A stretch of DNA of 64,000 bases, taken from NCBI GenBank assembly GCA_029204225.1, contig MU832065.1, forward strand, positions 1-64,000, given 5' to 3'. How positions within the stretch are numbered: the first letter of the stretch is position 1; every line of letters starts with the position of its first letter. This stretch comes from Diphasiastrum complanatum (lineage: Eukaryota > Streptophyta > Lycopodiopsida > Lycopodiales > Lycopodiaceae). This document shows positions 34,186-45,448 of the stretch, piece by piece. The translations under genes and the position numbers were made by a program. A model generated the notes under the pieces. That model was not told the DNA's origin, searched no databases, and saw only the letters and a list, made by a program, of their open reading frames with translations.

Positions 34186-36211
34186 ATGGATCAAACCAAT
34201 GAAAACCTAACATTTGATCTATCAAACCCATCCAATGTGGCACAAGCTCTTGAACTTTTATACCAACAAATTCAAGCCACTAATAAGCAGCTTCTTGAAA
34301 CTAATCAAAGAAACCAAGACTTAGAGTCTAGGTTAGCCAATCAGAAGAAGCATGTAGTTCCACCTCCCGTAAAAGTGTTTAAGGGAGAGAAGCAAAATAG
34401 GAACTTACAAGTGGTAAATTCCTGGCTAAATGTTTGGAACAAATACTTTGCCATGAACCAATTCCCTGAATGTAAATAGTTATCCACTGTTACTATGTTC
34501 CTTGAGGGAAGAGCCTTAGTATGGTGGGATGACCTAGTTGCAAAAGGCAATCAACCTTGTACATGGGAAGATTTTTGCATAATTTTTAGGGAATACTTCC
34601 TACCACTTTTAGATGACTATGAACACTTTAAAAAGTTGAGTCATTTATCAGTGAATAAAGGTTTGGAACAATTTATTCAAGATTTTCATGAGTACCTGAA
34701 TCCACTTTATAGTGACATTTCGTTTAAGGTACAAATGTTAATGTTTATTGATGGGTTACTAAAAGATTATCAAGTGGATGTTCGTAGGAACCATCCAAAA
34801 ACCCTAGCAGATGCTATTAGGGCTGCAAAATACTTTGATGACACACCTAAGCCACCTAGGGGTCAACAGCCTAATGAGCAGAAAAAAGTTTTTCAATTTA
34901 ATAGGAAGGATAGGGAAGCTATTAGTGAAACACATCCCAATTGCAAGACAATCCTAAGAAAACCAAGAAAAACTTTAAAATCCATCAAGTTGGCAATGAT
35001 AAAGTTGAAGCTCGTAAGAAGAACATGTGCTTCAAGTGCAATGGCGAGGGTCACCTTGCACGAGATTGCGTCAAATAATCAGCTTCTACCTCAGGTCAAG
35101 CTAACCGTTAAGAATAGATATCCACTGTCGCGGATGGATGACCTAATAGATTATCTTGGTGGTGTTGGGTACTTTACCAAGATAGATCTAAGGTCGTGAT
35201 TCCATCAGATACGCATTAAGACAGAAGATATACCAAAAATCGGGTTTTGAACTCGCTTTGGTCACTACGAATTTTTGGTGTTGTCTTTTGGTTTGACCAA
35301 TGCACCAGAAACTTTCCAATAGATGGTGAACGATTTGTTTAGGCCATATTTGAAAAGATTCGTAGTGGTATTATCCTGGTATTCAGTAAGACTTTGGTGG
35401 AACATAAAGAGCATCTTCGTTTCTAGAGGGTTATTGATTGGCCTATTCTCACCACAGTTCGAAAATCAAGTCTTTCTTGGGGTTTGTATAATTTTTTCGT
35501 CGGCATATTTCCCAATTTGCTCGATTGGCATTTTCCCTTACCCAGGCCTTGAAAGGCTATAAGAAGCTAAGCCGGAGGGCTAAGAGTCCACTAGTGGTGT
35601 GGACGGAGGATATGAATAATTGTTTTGAGTTGCTTAAGAAAAGTGTCACTTCGGCACCGATACTAATCATTGGCAATCCTAATAAGGCTTTTGTGGTTAG
35701 GACTGATGCCAATGATTATGCTATTGGAGCTATCTTGATGCAGGATGGACATCCTGTGGCTTATGAAAGCAAAAAACTCAATCCTGTTCAATCTAGGTAT
35801 TGTACCTATGAGAAGGAACTGTTTGCAATTGTTCATTCCTTGAAAATTTGGCGACATTATTTGTATGGAGTTAGATTTGAAGTTTTGACGAATCATCAGA
35901 CTCTTCAAAATTTCTGTGATGCTACAGATTTAAAGGAGAGGCAAGCTAGATGGGCTGAGCAGATGCAAATCTTTGACTTTTCTATACGTTATTGTAAAGG
36001 AAGTCAAAATACTCTAGTGGATGCTTTGAGTCAGTTACCGGTTATTAATCAGTTGTGTTTTACTGTTATAGAACCGGGGTTATTTCAGTCTCTTCAAGGA
36101 CTATATGAGTTCGATCCTTTTTTGGAAAGTATTGGCAACAAGTACTTTCGGGGGTCGATTCAGGTTTGCAAGATTCCTCGAATCAGGGAAAGACTGAAAC
36201 GGATTTTCTAA
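34186..36211 (+). pseudogene. Ty3/gypsy gag fused to remnant RT and RNase H
   Basis: ATG 34186 opens a gag with a Gln-rich coiled region and PPPVKVFKGEK. After a TAG at 34477 it continues with LEGRALVWWDDLVAKG and FREYFLPLLDDYEHFKKLSHL, the retrotransposon gag core. The zinc knuckle and protease are lost: by about 35100 the frame is already in RT (YPLSRMDDLIDYLGGVGYFTKIDLRS, then FGLTNAPETFQ with TAG for the next Trp/Gln). RNase H follows at 35525-36211 (VRTDANDYAIGAIL, YCTYEKELFAIVHSL, NHQTLQNF), then ALSQLP near 36030. The block order is chromovirus-like. An internal deletion of about 1.5 kb and several stops make it non-functional. Confidence 0.88.
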
Positions 36212-36239
36212 TTCGAAATAGGATTTTGTTTCGTAACAT

Positions 36240-37510
36240 GTGTCATGAATCAAGAGGAAGAAAACTGCAATCCAACCTGATGATGAGCTATCCAATGCTG
36301 TCCTATTTTACGTTGACACGATACCGGAATGGGCCGCTGACATAGTTGAATATCTAATGCGGGGCCAACCAGACAAATCACTACCAAAGGCGGAACAACG
36401 GAAGTTGATCTTGAAAGCTAGACCTTATCAGCTGATTGCCGGCCAATTGTACTGAAGAGGACCAGATGGGATCCTTCGTCGATGTATTCTTCCTCATGAG
36501 GCCACCCAAATCATTTCGCTCTCACATGAAGACATGGGTGGAGGTCATTTTGCATCCGACATTATAGTTCACAAGATCCTGTAAGCAGGATGCTGGTGGC
36601 CAATGATTCATAAGGATACGGAGGAATACCTGAGGAAATGCGATGTGTGCCAAAGGGCGAGGAGACTCGGTCTGAGCCCAAGCATCATTTGAAAAGTAGG
36701 GATTGAATTATATTGGTCCAATTCACCCTGCAGCAAGAAGTACCCAAGCTCGATATATAATCGTGGCCACGGACTACCTCACCAAGTGGGTCGAAGCCAA
36801 GGCAATAAGAGTAGCTGATGCTAGGACCACTACCAAGTTTCTTTATGAAAATATCATTGTGCGCTTTGGATGCCCGGTGGAGATAGTCAGCAATCGCGGG
36901 AGTCATTTCATCAATGAGACCATCAAGGTCCTATTGGAGGAATTCTTCGTGATTCATAGAACCAGTATGCCTTATTATCCTTGCGGTAATGGGCAAGCAG
37001 AGTCATCCAATAAGATCTTGTGTGGGAACACAAGTTACATGCTGCTCTATGGGCATTCAGGACAACATATAAGGGGAGCACTGATCAAACCCCATTTCAA
37101 TTGGTTTATGGTCAGGATGCTGTAATGCCAGTAGAGTTTTTGGTCCCTTCATTAAGGATTGTCACAACGCAACATCTTGATGAATCCAGATCTCTACAAT
37201 TATGCCACGAAGCTCTGCATAAGCTCTGTGAAACATGCTTATAAGATGTACATGCATTGGCAGCTGAAAATGAACGACGCAAAGCATGGCACGATCACAG
37301 GTTACAAAAGAAAGATCTTCGATCCGGAGATCTAGTCCTTATGTATAAGACCAAGGCGATCAAAGAGAAATAAAAGTTCCCAGGTGAAGGTCCTTATCGG
37401 ATCAAAGAGAGTCTTAATCATGGAGCCGTGAACTTGGAGAAGCTAGATGGGACGCCTTTCGACACACCCATCAACAGTAGCTGATTACATAAGTACTGGC
37501 CACCTTAGTG
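36240..37510 (+). pseudogene. Tat-like gypsy integrase, decayed
   Basis: Opens with DTIPEWAADIVEYLMRG and a LILKARPYQLIAGQLY block, which resemble Tat/Athila-type rather than chromovirus integrases. Zinc-finger residues are visible (SHEDMGGGHFASD..CDVCQRA). The core region is mostly readable at 36703-37125 (ATDYLTKWVEAKAI, SNRGSHF, NGQAESSNK), with the second catalytic Asp replaced by Asn in SNRG. The C-terminus ends near TPFDTPINS..HKYWPP. Several stops (for example near 36455 and 36583) and shifts are present. It directly abuts the chromovirus-like RNase H, so it is likely a different element joined by rearrangement. Confidence 0.82.
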
Positions 37511-38059
37511 AGACAGATCCAAGTTGGTGATGGCATGTTACAAAAAGTTCATCTACAAGGCCATCACAGCCAGATCTAGAAAAATCAAGACAGATCAAGC
37601 TAGATCCACCAAGATTCAGCCAGATCTGGCAAAATCAGAGAAGATCCAACAAGATTCAGGTCTAGATAGGATCAACAGGGAAGCAAATCATCAGGTTAAA
37701 TTGATGGATCTATTACCAAATATCTATCAGAACTTCCAAAGAATTACCTACAGTCAGATCTAACATGGATGCAATAGATTATCAGTTTGCAAGGGTTAAG
37801 GATCAAAGAATCTCGAGATCTCGTCAAAAAACACTCAAAAAGAGCACTTTTTTATGATTTTGGAGATCCCCTGGGAGTTAGCTTCTAAAACTTTGATAGT
37901 CACTAGATCTGACTCAGATACATCTATGAAAATCTCTGCAAGAGTTACTGATAGTGTTTGCGAGGGTTCCAAAGAGCAGAATCTTCAGAACCTTCGCAGA
38001 GCATCAAGATCATCAAACCTATTGAAAAATGAAAAATCATCTATCTTGACTTTAGGCTT
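37511..38059 (+). other. Post-integrase spacer of the Tat-like fragment
   Basis: AGATC-rich sequence with repeated CCAGATC / GATCAA strings and no recognised domain. Tat elements carry a long region after integrase, so this may be its remnant. No LTR seen. Confidence 0.35.
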
Positions 38060-38470
38060 TGGCAAAGTTTTTTCTGTGTGTATGTAATGTTTCATATTGC
38101 AAATGCCAAATTTGGCCTAGAAGAAACTCGAGCTACATGGTTTCTTGAATCTAGTTGGTCATATACAACATGCATATACAATGTAGACATAAAAATGCCA
38201 ATTATGGGCTTGTAGAAACTCGTGGCATATCACATGCAATGATTGTAAGTGATCCAAAGTGACATGCAAGGCATGCACAAAGTGAATTGGACACATGTAT
38301 AGTGATTTGGACAATTCTAGTTTCTAATTTGACACTTGGTAAAAGTAGGTAGAAATGCATGCATGTAAAGTGACAAATGTCACTAGTTTGCTAGTTCACT
38401 TTTAGATGTGGATGAAAGAAGGAGAGAGATGGTTCTACCTCGAGCTACTCCAATCTCCATAAATATGTGT
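38060..38470 (+). repeat. LTR-like block related to 12.5 kb
   Basis: Contains GCCAAATTTGGCCTAG and AGAAACTCGAGC at 38105-38130 and CTACCTCGAG at 38437, shared in reverse complement with 12050-12780. Limits were not determined. Confidence 0.4.
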
Positions 38471-38489
38471 AAACTCTCTCATAATTTTT

Positions 38490-38620
38490 GGGAGCATGAA
38501 TGCAACCCTACAATAATATTGCGTAGAGTGAAGAGCATGAATGCCATGGGGGTAATGGGAGCCTGAATGCAAACCTTCAATAATCTTGTGTAGAGTGAAG
38601 AGCATCTACGTGGAGTTCCA
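38490..38620 (+). repeat. Two-copy tandem repeat, 67-bp period
   Basis: GGGAGCATGAATGCAA..TAGAGTGAAGAGCAT starts at 38490 and recurs at 38557 with few changes. Confidence 0.75.
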
Positions 38621-40700
38621 TGACTATGACAAAGAAGGCAAGAGAGGACAATCGTGCCAAATGCCACACCCAAGGGGGAAGGGCTTCATGAAAACTCCAT
38701 TAAAGTGGACAAAGGAATTGAGACACAGAGAAAGAGCCCTACTAAACTAAAGAAATTGAAAAAAAAAAAATCTTATCACAACAAAGACAGCAAACCTAGT
38801 ACGAACTCATTATGTCAAACATTTTATCATAATCAATCCTAAATATGGCAACACTGTGGGAAGAATGAAAAAAGAGAAAGACAAAACCAAACATTGAAGA
38901 TGGCATCAAATATGTCAAATCTTGTGGCAAGCCAAATTGGCTAGAGGAGATCACGTTGGGAAAGAGGGGCTAAAGTAGTGGTTAAGTTTTGGACCAAAAT
39001 TTTATAAACAATACTGAGAATTGTGAGAGGACGTATATGAGAGATGCAGTTAGAGCTAGGTTTCATGGGGATAAGATTGACAAGGACTCCAGTGATTTGC
39101 AAAACATTTGAGTGGTTATTTAAGAGACTGAGAGATGTTAATTGTCACAAAATCTTCATTTTCTAAAATTTACAAGTTTGACTTGAGTTTTAGAAAAGTC
39201 AAAAGCATTTTTCTTGATATTGAAAAGCACTGTGACATAGATATCAAGCAATAAACTTAAATCACTTATCAGTTACTTGCCACACCATGGATTTCTTTCC
39301 TAGGAACTATCAACATTCTCAAAAGGCTAATGTTGAACTTTTGCTATTGTTGACATTAATTACTTTATTTCATCTAAGCATTTGGATTGCATTTAACCAA
39401 TCTTAGTCAAAACACAGATAAATTTTCTAGTAACTCTTATGGCATTTTCATCGACTGCATTAGGACAAACAATCAAGTTCACTATTTTCATAATATGGAC
39501 AATTGGAATTTGATTACAAATATCACCAACAAGCAAAACCCTCAAAGAAAACTTTGGCCTTTCCTGATTGATTGATAGAAAAAATTATTTCTCTTGTGAA
39601 CTTTAAAACAACCATTAAGCCAAGGCATTTTATGGCTAAGCATTGGCTTTTTGCCCAAATGTTCATTGGCTTCTACCACTTATTGTGAACCACTTGAAAA
39701 TTGTACATCAATCCTACAAATTGTTTCATACATTTAACTGCTCTGATTAGTTTAACCATCTCATGGCAACATGAGAAAGTATGTTCGAAAAGAAACAAGT
39801 GAACAGTATGACATGAAGTCACAATATGACATGAAGTCGCAATGGATTTTTGTTGGTTTAGTATAGCAAATCTTAGAAATTCAACGAGTTATTGAACCAA
39901 GTAACAAGCATATTTTTAAGATGTGACTGACTACATAGCTACTTAAAGTATTTAGGTGTGGGGGTATGGTAAAACTAGAAAAAGAGTATATCTAGCATAC
40001 ACAATTGTGAAACAAGATGCTAAAAAATTTATGGCAAGGAAACAACAATGTTGCAGCTTTCAACAAAATAACATTTTGTGAGTTATTTTGCAAAAGCTAC
40101 ATATGTAGTTGAAGTAGAGATTATCAATCAAAGGATGATAAGGAGAGCATACACAAGAGTTTACCAACCAAATCCTTGCGACAACGATTTATTGACAAGT
40201 CAATCATATAACAACATCCATGTTTCCATTGGGCACAATTTGGAAGCATAATAGCACTTTCTCCATATTAACAATTCCACGAAAATGTTCCCACAAATCA
40301 AATTAGGTAATGTCTACATATCTTTTGAGTAGTCAAGATGCCAATGTCGTGCCATTTTTGGCCAATAAAAATTATTAACCTGCAAAAGGGCCAAAAGTCG
40401 ATGTTATGACTTCAACAGTGATGCTAATAGAAAATAGTCTCTAACTACGCTATCAAGACCATGGTATTCCTATAAGTTAGAGATAATTACATCTAGTTGA
40501 GGTAAATTATCTTTCAATCTTTCTTCTATCAAACTGCTTAGCCAAATAGATCTGCAAGCAAAATTTTGACTGATGTGCAAGCAAAATATTAAATTCATGA
40601 AAAAGAGCTTTTTTGCTATGATTCTTGTGTTGAGAACTTGAAGGCATTACTTCTATTGTAATAAGTGCATTGTGAATATTGATTATCAACTTGTAAGATA
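38621..40700. other. Non-coding stretch
   Basis: About 2 kb with no recognised domain, repeat boundary or RNA gene on either strand. Short open frames (38654-38842, 39387-39575, 40507-40713) have no signature. Confidence 0.4.
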
Positions 40701-40709
40701 TTTTTGTAA

Positions 40710-40860
40710 TCAAAATGATTTGAAGGGGAGGAAGGCTCTATGGGCTGAGTTGATGCAAGAATTTGAATTTGAAGTTTGATATATCAAAGGAGCTATGAAT
40801 CAAGTTGTCGATGCTCTGAGTCGTGTTTGTAAAGTGAATGAACTTTCTTTCACAAGGATC
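40710..40860 (+). pseudogene. Gypsy RNase H fragment
   Basis: Reads QNDLKGRKALWAELMQEFEFEV, a stop, then YIKGAMNQVVDALSRV, the conserved end of gypsy RNase H (..R.A.W...LQ.F.F...YI.G..N.VADALSR). Isolated fragment with no element ends. Confidence 0.8.
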
Positions 40861-41980
40861 TCTAGGAATTTTTATCTTTTGCCAACTGCAGCAAAGGTAT
40901 GGGTTCTTCCTATTGTTGCTACAATTCCATCTGGATACATGATCGTCTAGTGGTTATCATACATTTTAGTGTTCCACAAGTTTCACAAGATCTCCCTACT
41001 CTTGTGATGCTTTTAGTTAGACTAGTTTTATTACATATGATATGAGTCGTGATGATGATTTGTGTGGTGGTGGTGTTGTTGGTACTATCTCATATACATG
41101 TGTGGAGCCAGTTGTTGCTACATGGCATTGTTCTAGATGATCACCATGGCATGCATCTGCACTTGTTCCTGCTAATGTTTATCGTCATTGCCCTAATTAC
41201 AGAGTGCTTGGGGTCTTGATGAACCTTGAGATTTGTTAGTAGCTAATCTTGGTTGGCATTCCTAGTTGATTTTACTGACTTGGCTCAATGTCACTCTAGT
41301 TCTTGATGCGAAGATTTCGTATGCAATGGTCTTATTGGAGAGCTTGGGATTTTGGAGATGATACGTACATCTTGGATGCCTAGATCTATGCCATTTGTCT
41401 ACCACAATTGTTTTTTTTTTCTATTATGGCACTCTAGATTTGACAGGCTGGTATAGGTAAGTCACCATATCCTCCCTATGTTGCACTTTTTAAGGACTTT
41501 GTATAGCATAATTGGTCGATTCAATACAAAAATACTCGATCCAGTGTTTCATTCTCTATCACATTTTTTTTGTGAACAGATGAGATCTCAACCTATATTC
41601 AACGAAATGTCATGCATGCAAAATTGGAATATAATCCTATCCGAAAAAGTTCTTCACAACAGTTTACATGCTTGTAGCCTATGGACTCTAGTACAATGCA
41701 CAATGTAAAAATCGAGTCATACTCCTATTGTTGCCATATTTTTTCTTGTCACAGCTTCCATAATTATGGACATAAGGGCAAAGTTAGTCATGTGTCTCTC
41801 ATGAGACCTAAAATATCTTCCAGCACCTTATTCATTGCTCTCTCCTTCCTCCAAAATGTGTCCCTCATTGATTGTTTCCGAATACCACTTAAGTTCTTCC
41901 TATTGGTAGGTGATGTGGATGGTGACCATGTATCCCATGGTATTGTCCTAGTCTTTCGTTTTTCTCAAATTTCACCCTCT
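40861..41980. other. Non-coding stretch, possibly old retroelement
   Basis: No recognised domain. The right end may belong to the variable region after the copia integrase that starts at 41985, but no motif supports it. Confidence 0.3.
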
Positions 41981-41984
41981 TGTT

Positions 41985-42600
41985 GTTGGCCAAATTGAGG
42001 TCTCAAACTAGCTTGTTCAGGTTCTTGCTCTTGAGCGCATAGGACTCTTGACTAGGTTTCTTATCCTTGGAATTAATCACAGGAAAAAGTTGCTAGTTCC
42101 TTCTTTCTCTTGCTCTTGTACTTTGGGTAAATGATCTTCGACAAAGATCACATTTCCACTTAGAATCTTCTTTCTGTTTTCAAGATCATACAACGCACAT
42201 GCTTTTTTGCCTTCAATGTACCCAAGGAAGGTAAACTTAATGGACTTTACATCAAGCTTATTTCACAAGTCGTTAGGTATATGTGCACATGTTGTGCACC
42301 CAAATACTCGAACATCAAACTTATTTCACATGTCGTTAGGTACATATGTTGTGCACCCAAATACTCAAACATTGCCCATTGTGGGCTTGTTGCTGCTGCA
42401 TGTGCTTTAGATGTGATTTCTTCAACCACTTTGGTTGGTCTTTTGTTCAATAGAAAGACAACATTTGCCATTGATTTTGCACAAAAGAAATTTGGCAATC
42501 CCTTTGCCTTGGTCATTCTCCTTGCACAATCAATGATAGGACCAATTTTTCCACTCAACCATGCAATTCTTTACAGTATATGTGGAGCAATGAAGATAAA
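41985..42600 (-). pseudogene. Copia integrase fragment with 63-bp internal duplication
   Basis: On the minus strand, blocks from several frames are typical of copia integrase: LVLSLIVQGE and KGIAKFLLCKING, then the VFGCTT..HIPND block, followed by KSIKFTFLGYIEGKKACALYDLENRKKILSGNVIFVED. The VFGCTT block is present twice: TTTCACA-TGTCGTTAGGTA strings at 42261 and 42324 are 63 bp apart, so the duplication is in frame (21 codons). Upstream core and downstream RT are absent. Confidence 0.75.
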
Positions 42601-42759
42601 AAGGACAGTACGCACTCGCAAAGGTAAGAAATGCGGCCTTATTCGATCTATTACGACCATATTGCAATCTTCTACGCCACCTACATTTGACTTGAGACTC
42701 TTTAGCTTCTTTCTTGTGTGATTCTCCACCAAGCTTTTTGGTTATTGAAGTATTTAAAT

Positions 42760-43540
42760 GCTTCAGATTTATGTCTAAGGTTAAATGTTTTGCATGCGGA
42801 GAAAATCACATAATTGCTGAATGTCCAAACAAAGAGAAGTTTGTACCATTCTGTAGAGACTGTGGTTAAGGACATTGATATAAAGATTGTCCTACAAGAC
42901 CCAAACCACCTCCGATTACTGCTCCAGTGAACATGATTACAATCAAGAAAAGACTAGTAGTTCAACCTGAACCAACCACACCTTTGATGGTTGTTACCAG
43001 AGCTCAGAAACAGAAAGGAGTTCTAGTTGATCCAGTACCTGCTGAATTTGCACCAACTACAGATATACCAACCGCATCAGGCGTGTATCCGAAAGTGTGG
43101 TTATGGACACTGTTATAAAGATTGTCCCGCAAGACCCAGACCACCTCCGGTTACTGCTCCAGTGAACATGATAACAATCAAGAAAAGACCAGTAGTTCAA
43201 CTTGAACCAACCGTACCTTTGATGGTTGTTACCAGAGCTCAGAAACAGAAAGGAGTTCTAGTTAATCCAGTACCTGCTGAATCTGTACCAACTACAGATA
43301 TATCAACCACATCAGGCGTGTATCTGAAAATATGGTTATGGACATTGTTATAAAGATTGTCCTGCAAGACCCAAACCACTTCCGGTACTGCTCCAGTGAA
43401 CATGATTACAATCAAGAAAAGACCAGTAGTTCAACCTGAACCAACCGTACCTTTGATGGTTGTTACCAGAGCTCAGAAACAGAAAGGAGTTCTAGTTGAT
43501 TCAGTACCTGCTGAATCTGCACCAACTACAGATATACCAA
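42760..43540 (+). pseudogene. Gypsy zinc-knuckle region with tandem 235-bp repeats
   Basis: Begins KCFACGENHIIAEC, a gag zinc knuckle, then a second CRDCG..GH..KDC with stops. From 42885 a unit of 235 bp is repeated: units begin at 42885, 43120 and 43355 (GATTGTCC). Each codes for KDCP, a proline-rich stretch, VNMITIKKR, LMVVTRAQKQKGVLV and a CGYGHCYKDC knuckle. 235 is not a multiple of three, so successive copies sit in different frames and cannot be read as one protein. The last unit is cut at about 43540 by gag-core sequence. Confidence 0.8.
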
Positions 43541-43790
43541 GAGACTGCACGTTGGTGGCGCAAAATTGAGAAGAATAGTCTAGTGCCTGCAACTTGGGAA
43601 GAGTTCAAACATGTGTTTATGGAGAACTTGGTGTCTTTGGACAAGAAAAACCAGGCGATGCAAGCATGGACCAATCTCAAACAAGGCAATGCGTCCGTAC
43701 AAGAGTATGTAGACAAATACAGGGAGGCACTGATGCGGATACCTGCCGGATTCTCAGAAAGTTGTTGTTCTTCTTGTTTGGCCTATTCCT
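43540..43790 (+). pseudogene. Gypsy gag core fragment
   Basis: ARWWRKIEKNSLVPATWEEFKHVFMENL and AMQAWTNLKQGNASVQEYVDKYREALMRI (split by a few residues) are the retrotransposon gag core. It lies downstream of the zinc knuckles, the reverse of normal gag order, so the region is scrambled or made of two elements. Confidence 0.8.
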
Positions 43791-43794
43791 ACAG

Positions 43795-44104
43795 ACTTGG
43801 CGCCACTAAGAGGCTTTCTAGGGTTGGCTGTGTTTTATCGTAAAGGTGTGAAGAATTATTCACACATAGTGCACCATTGACCGATATGTTACAGAAAAAT
43901 AAATGGAAAGAGTGGACGGAAGTTCAACAGCGAAGTTTCGATGCTTTGAAACAAGTTGTGGCTGACTTTGTCACTTTAAGAATTGTTGACCCTCAAAAAC
44001 CATTTGTCGTAGAAACGGATGCAACTGACATTGTTGTTGGGGCAGTTCTGATGCAAGAGGGTAGGCCTGTAGCCTTTAAAAGCAAGAAGCTCAACCCAAC
44101 ATAG
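43795..44104 (+). pseudogene. Gypsy RT thumb and RNase H start
   Basis: LAPLRGFLGLAVFYRKGVKNY marks the end of RT; then WTEVQQRSFDALKQVV and VETDATDIVVGAVLMQEGRPVAFKSKKLNP begin RNase H and end at a TAG at 44102. Most of RT before it and RNase H after it are missing. Confidence 0.85.
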
Positions 44105-45436
44105 TTCTTATCTTGCGCAAGTAGGAACTTAGGATGAGAGTTCTGGTCTCTTTGCTCACACTTACCTTAAATATACCATAGAAGATGGTATGATTAAGAG
44201 AAATGGCAAACTTCTCATTCCAGCTTGTGAGGAGCTGCGTAGGAAGATTGTCCATTTATGTCACGATAGCCTAGTGCAGATCATCTTGGTGTGGATAGGA
44301 CCTATGAGTTGATCCTACGTAACTTCGGTGGCCTAAATTAAAAAAAGATGTTTATCATTATGTGACCCACTATTTGAAGTGCCAGGTCAATAAAGCTGAA
44401 AGGATTAAGACTCCTAGAGTTTTACACCCACTACATGTGCCAGGTGGACGATGGATTTTATCACCAACTTGCCTCGTACGCAGTCAAAGCATGATTCTAT
44501 CTTGGTCATAGTTGACAGACTCACTAAGATGGCTCATTTTATTCCAACGCGTAAAAAGATTGATGCGGCAAGAGTAGCTAGTTTGTTGATTGAGCATGTG
44601 TTCATACTTCATGGATTACCGTCATCCATAGTGTCTGACAGAGATACTCGATTCACTAGAAACTTTTGAACTACAATTATGGCCAAACTTGAAGTCCAAT
44701 GAGAATGAGCAGTACGGAACATCCCGAAACGAATGGCCAGACTGAGAGAGTCAACCAGACCTGGATATGCTTAGGGCATTTGTTGGGGATAAGCAAACCC
44801 AGTGGGAGAAGTACTTGCCACTCTTTTGAGTTTGCTTACAATGATAAGAAAAATGTAAGTACAAAACTGAGTGCTTTCGAGCTTAATTATGGTTTTAGGC
44901 CAGCTAGCCTTGTTACGGTAGGAATTCCTCAAAGAGTGCCTAGGTGGCTAACTTCCTAACTCAGATGAATGAAATGCTTGAGTTAGCAAAGGTTAATGTA
45001 AGGTAAGCGATGGATCGAGCTAAGTCTCACGTTGATCAGCTCTAAGACCCTTAAAACGGGTAAATGTTACAAGTTATCCCCGCATTATTGTGGACCTTGG
45101 AAAATTGTTAAATAGATCAGTGATGTTTCTTATAAGTTAGGTTTGCCTGAAACTTGTAAAGTGCATCCAGTGTTTCATGTTTCTAGATTGAAACGGGTTT
45201 TACATAACAGCAATAACTGGTTGTCTGATGGTTTGTTTGCATTCCAGGAGCAGGGAGAAGTAACCCATGGCGAGGGTATTTGGATAGGCGGGAGAGGCAT
45301 TTACGCAACCGTCTAATCCGTGAGTCAGTACTTGGTCACTTGGCATGGCATGTCTCTTTCTGATGCTACCTGGGAGACCGCGCACAGTCTGCGTGCACAG
45401 TACCCTAGCTTTGCCATCACGGACAATATTACCTGA
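44105..45436 (+). pseudogene. Chromovirus integrase with C-terminal chromodomain
   Basis: The zinc finger is broken by shifts (44200-44400). The core follows: MDFITNLP, DRLTKMAHFIP, IVSDRDTRF (catalytic Asp), then HPETNGQTERVNQ (catalytic Glu). After FELNYGFRP and stops, the C-terminal part reads YCGPWKIV and YKLGLPETCKVHPVFHVSRLK, and closes with a chromodomain YLVTWHGMSLSDATWE that is open to TGA 45434-45436. The chromodomain end is well preserved; the rest carries several stops and frameshifts. The chromodomain defines the element as a chromovirus. Confidence 0.88.
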
Positions 45437-45448
45437 GGGGGGGAGGAA
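45434..45448 (+). other. Polypurine tract of the chromovirus
   Basis: TGAGGGGGGGAGGAA, a 13-purine run immediately upstream of the LTR start TGTTACAACT at 45449. The stop codon of pol overlaps its left end. Confidence 0.85.
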
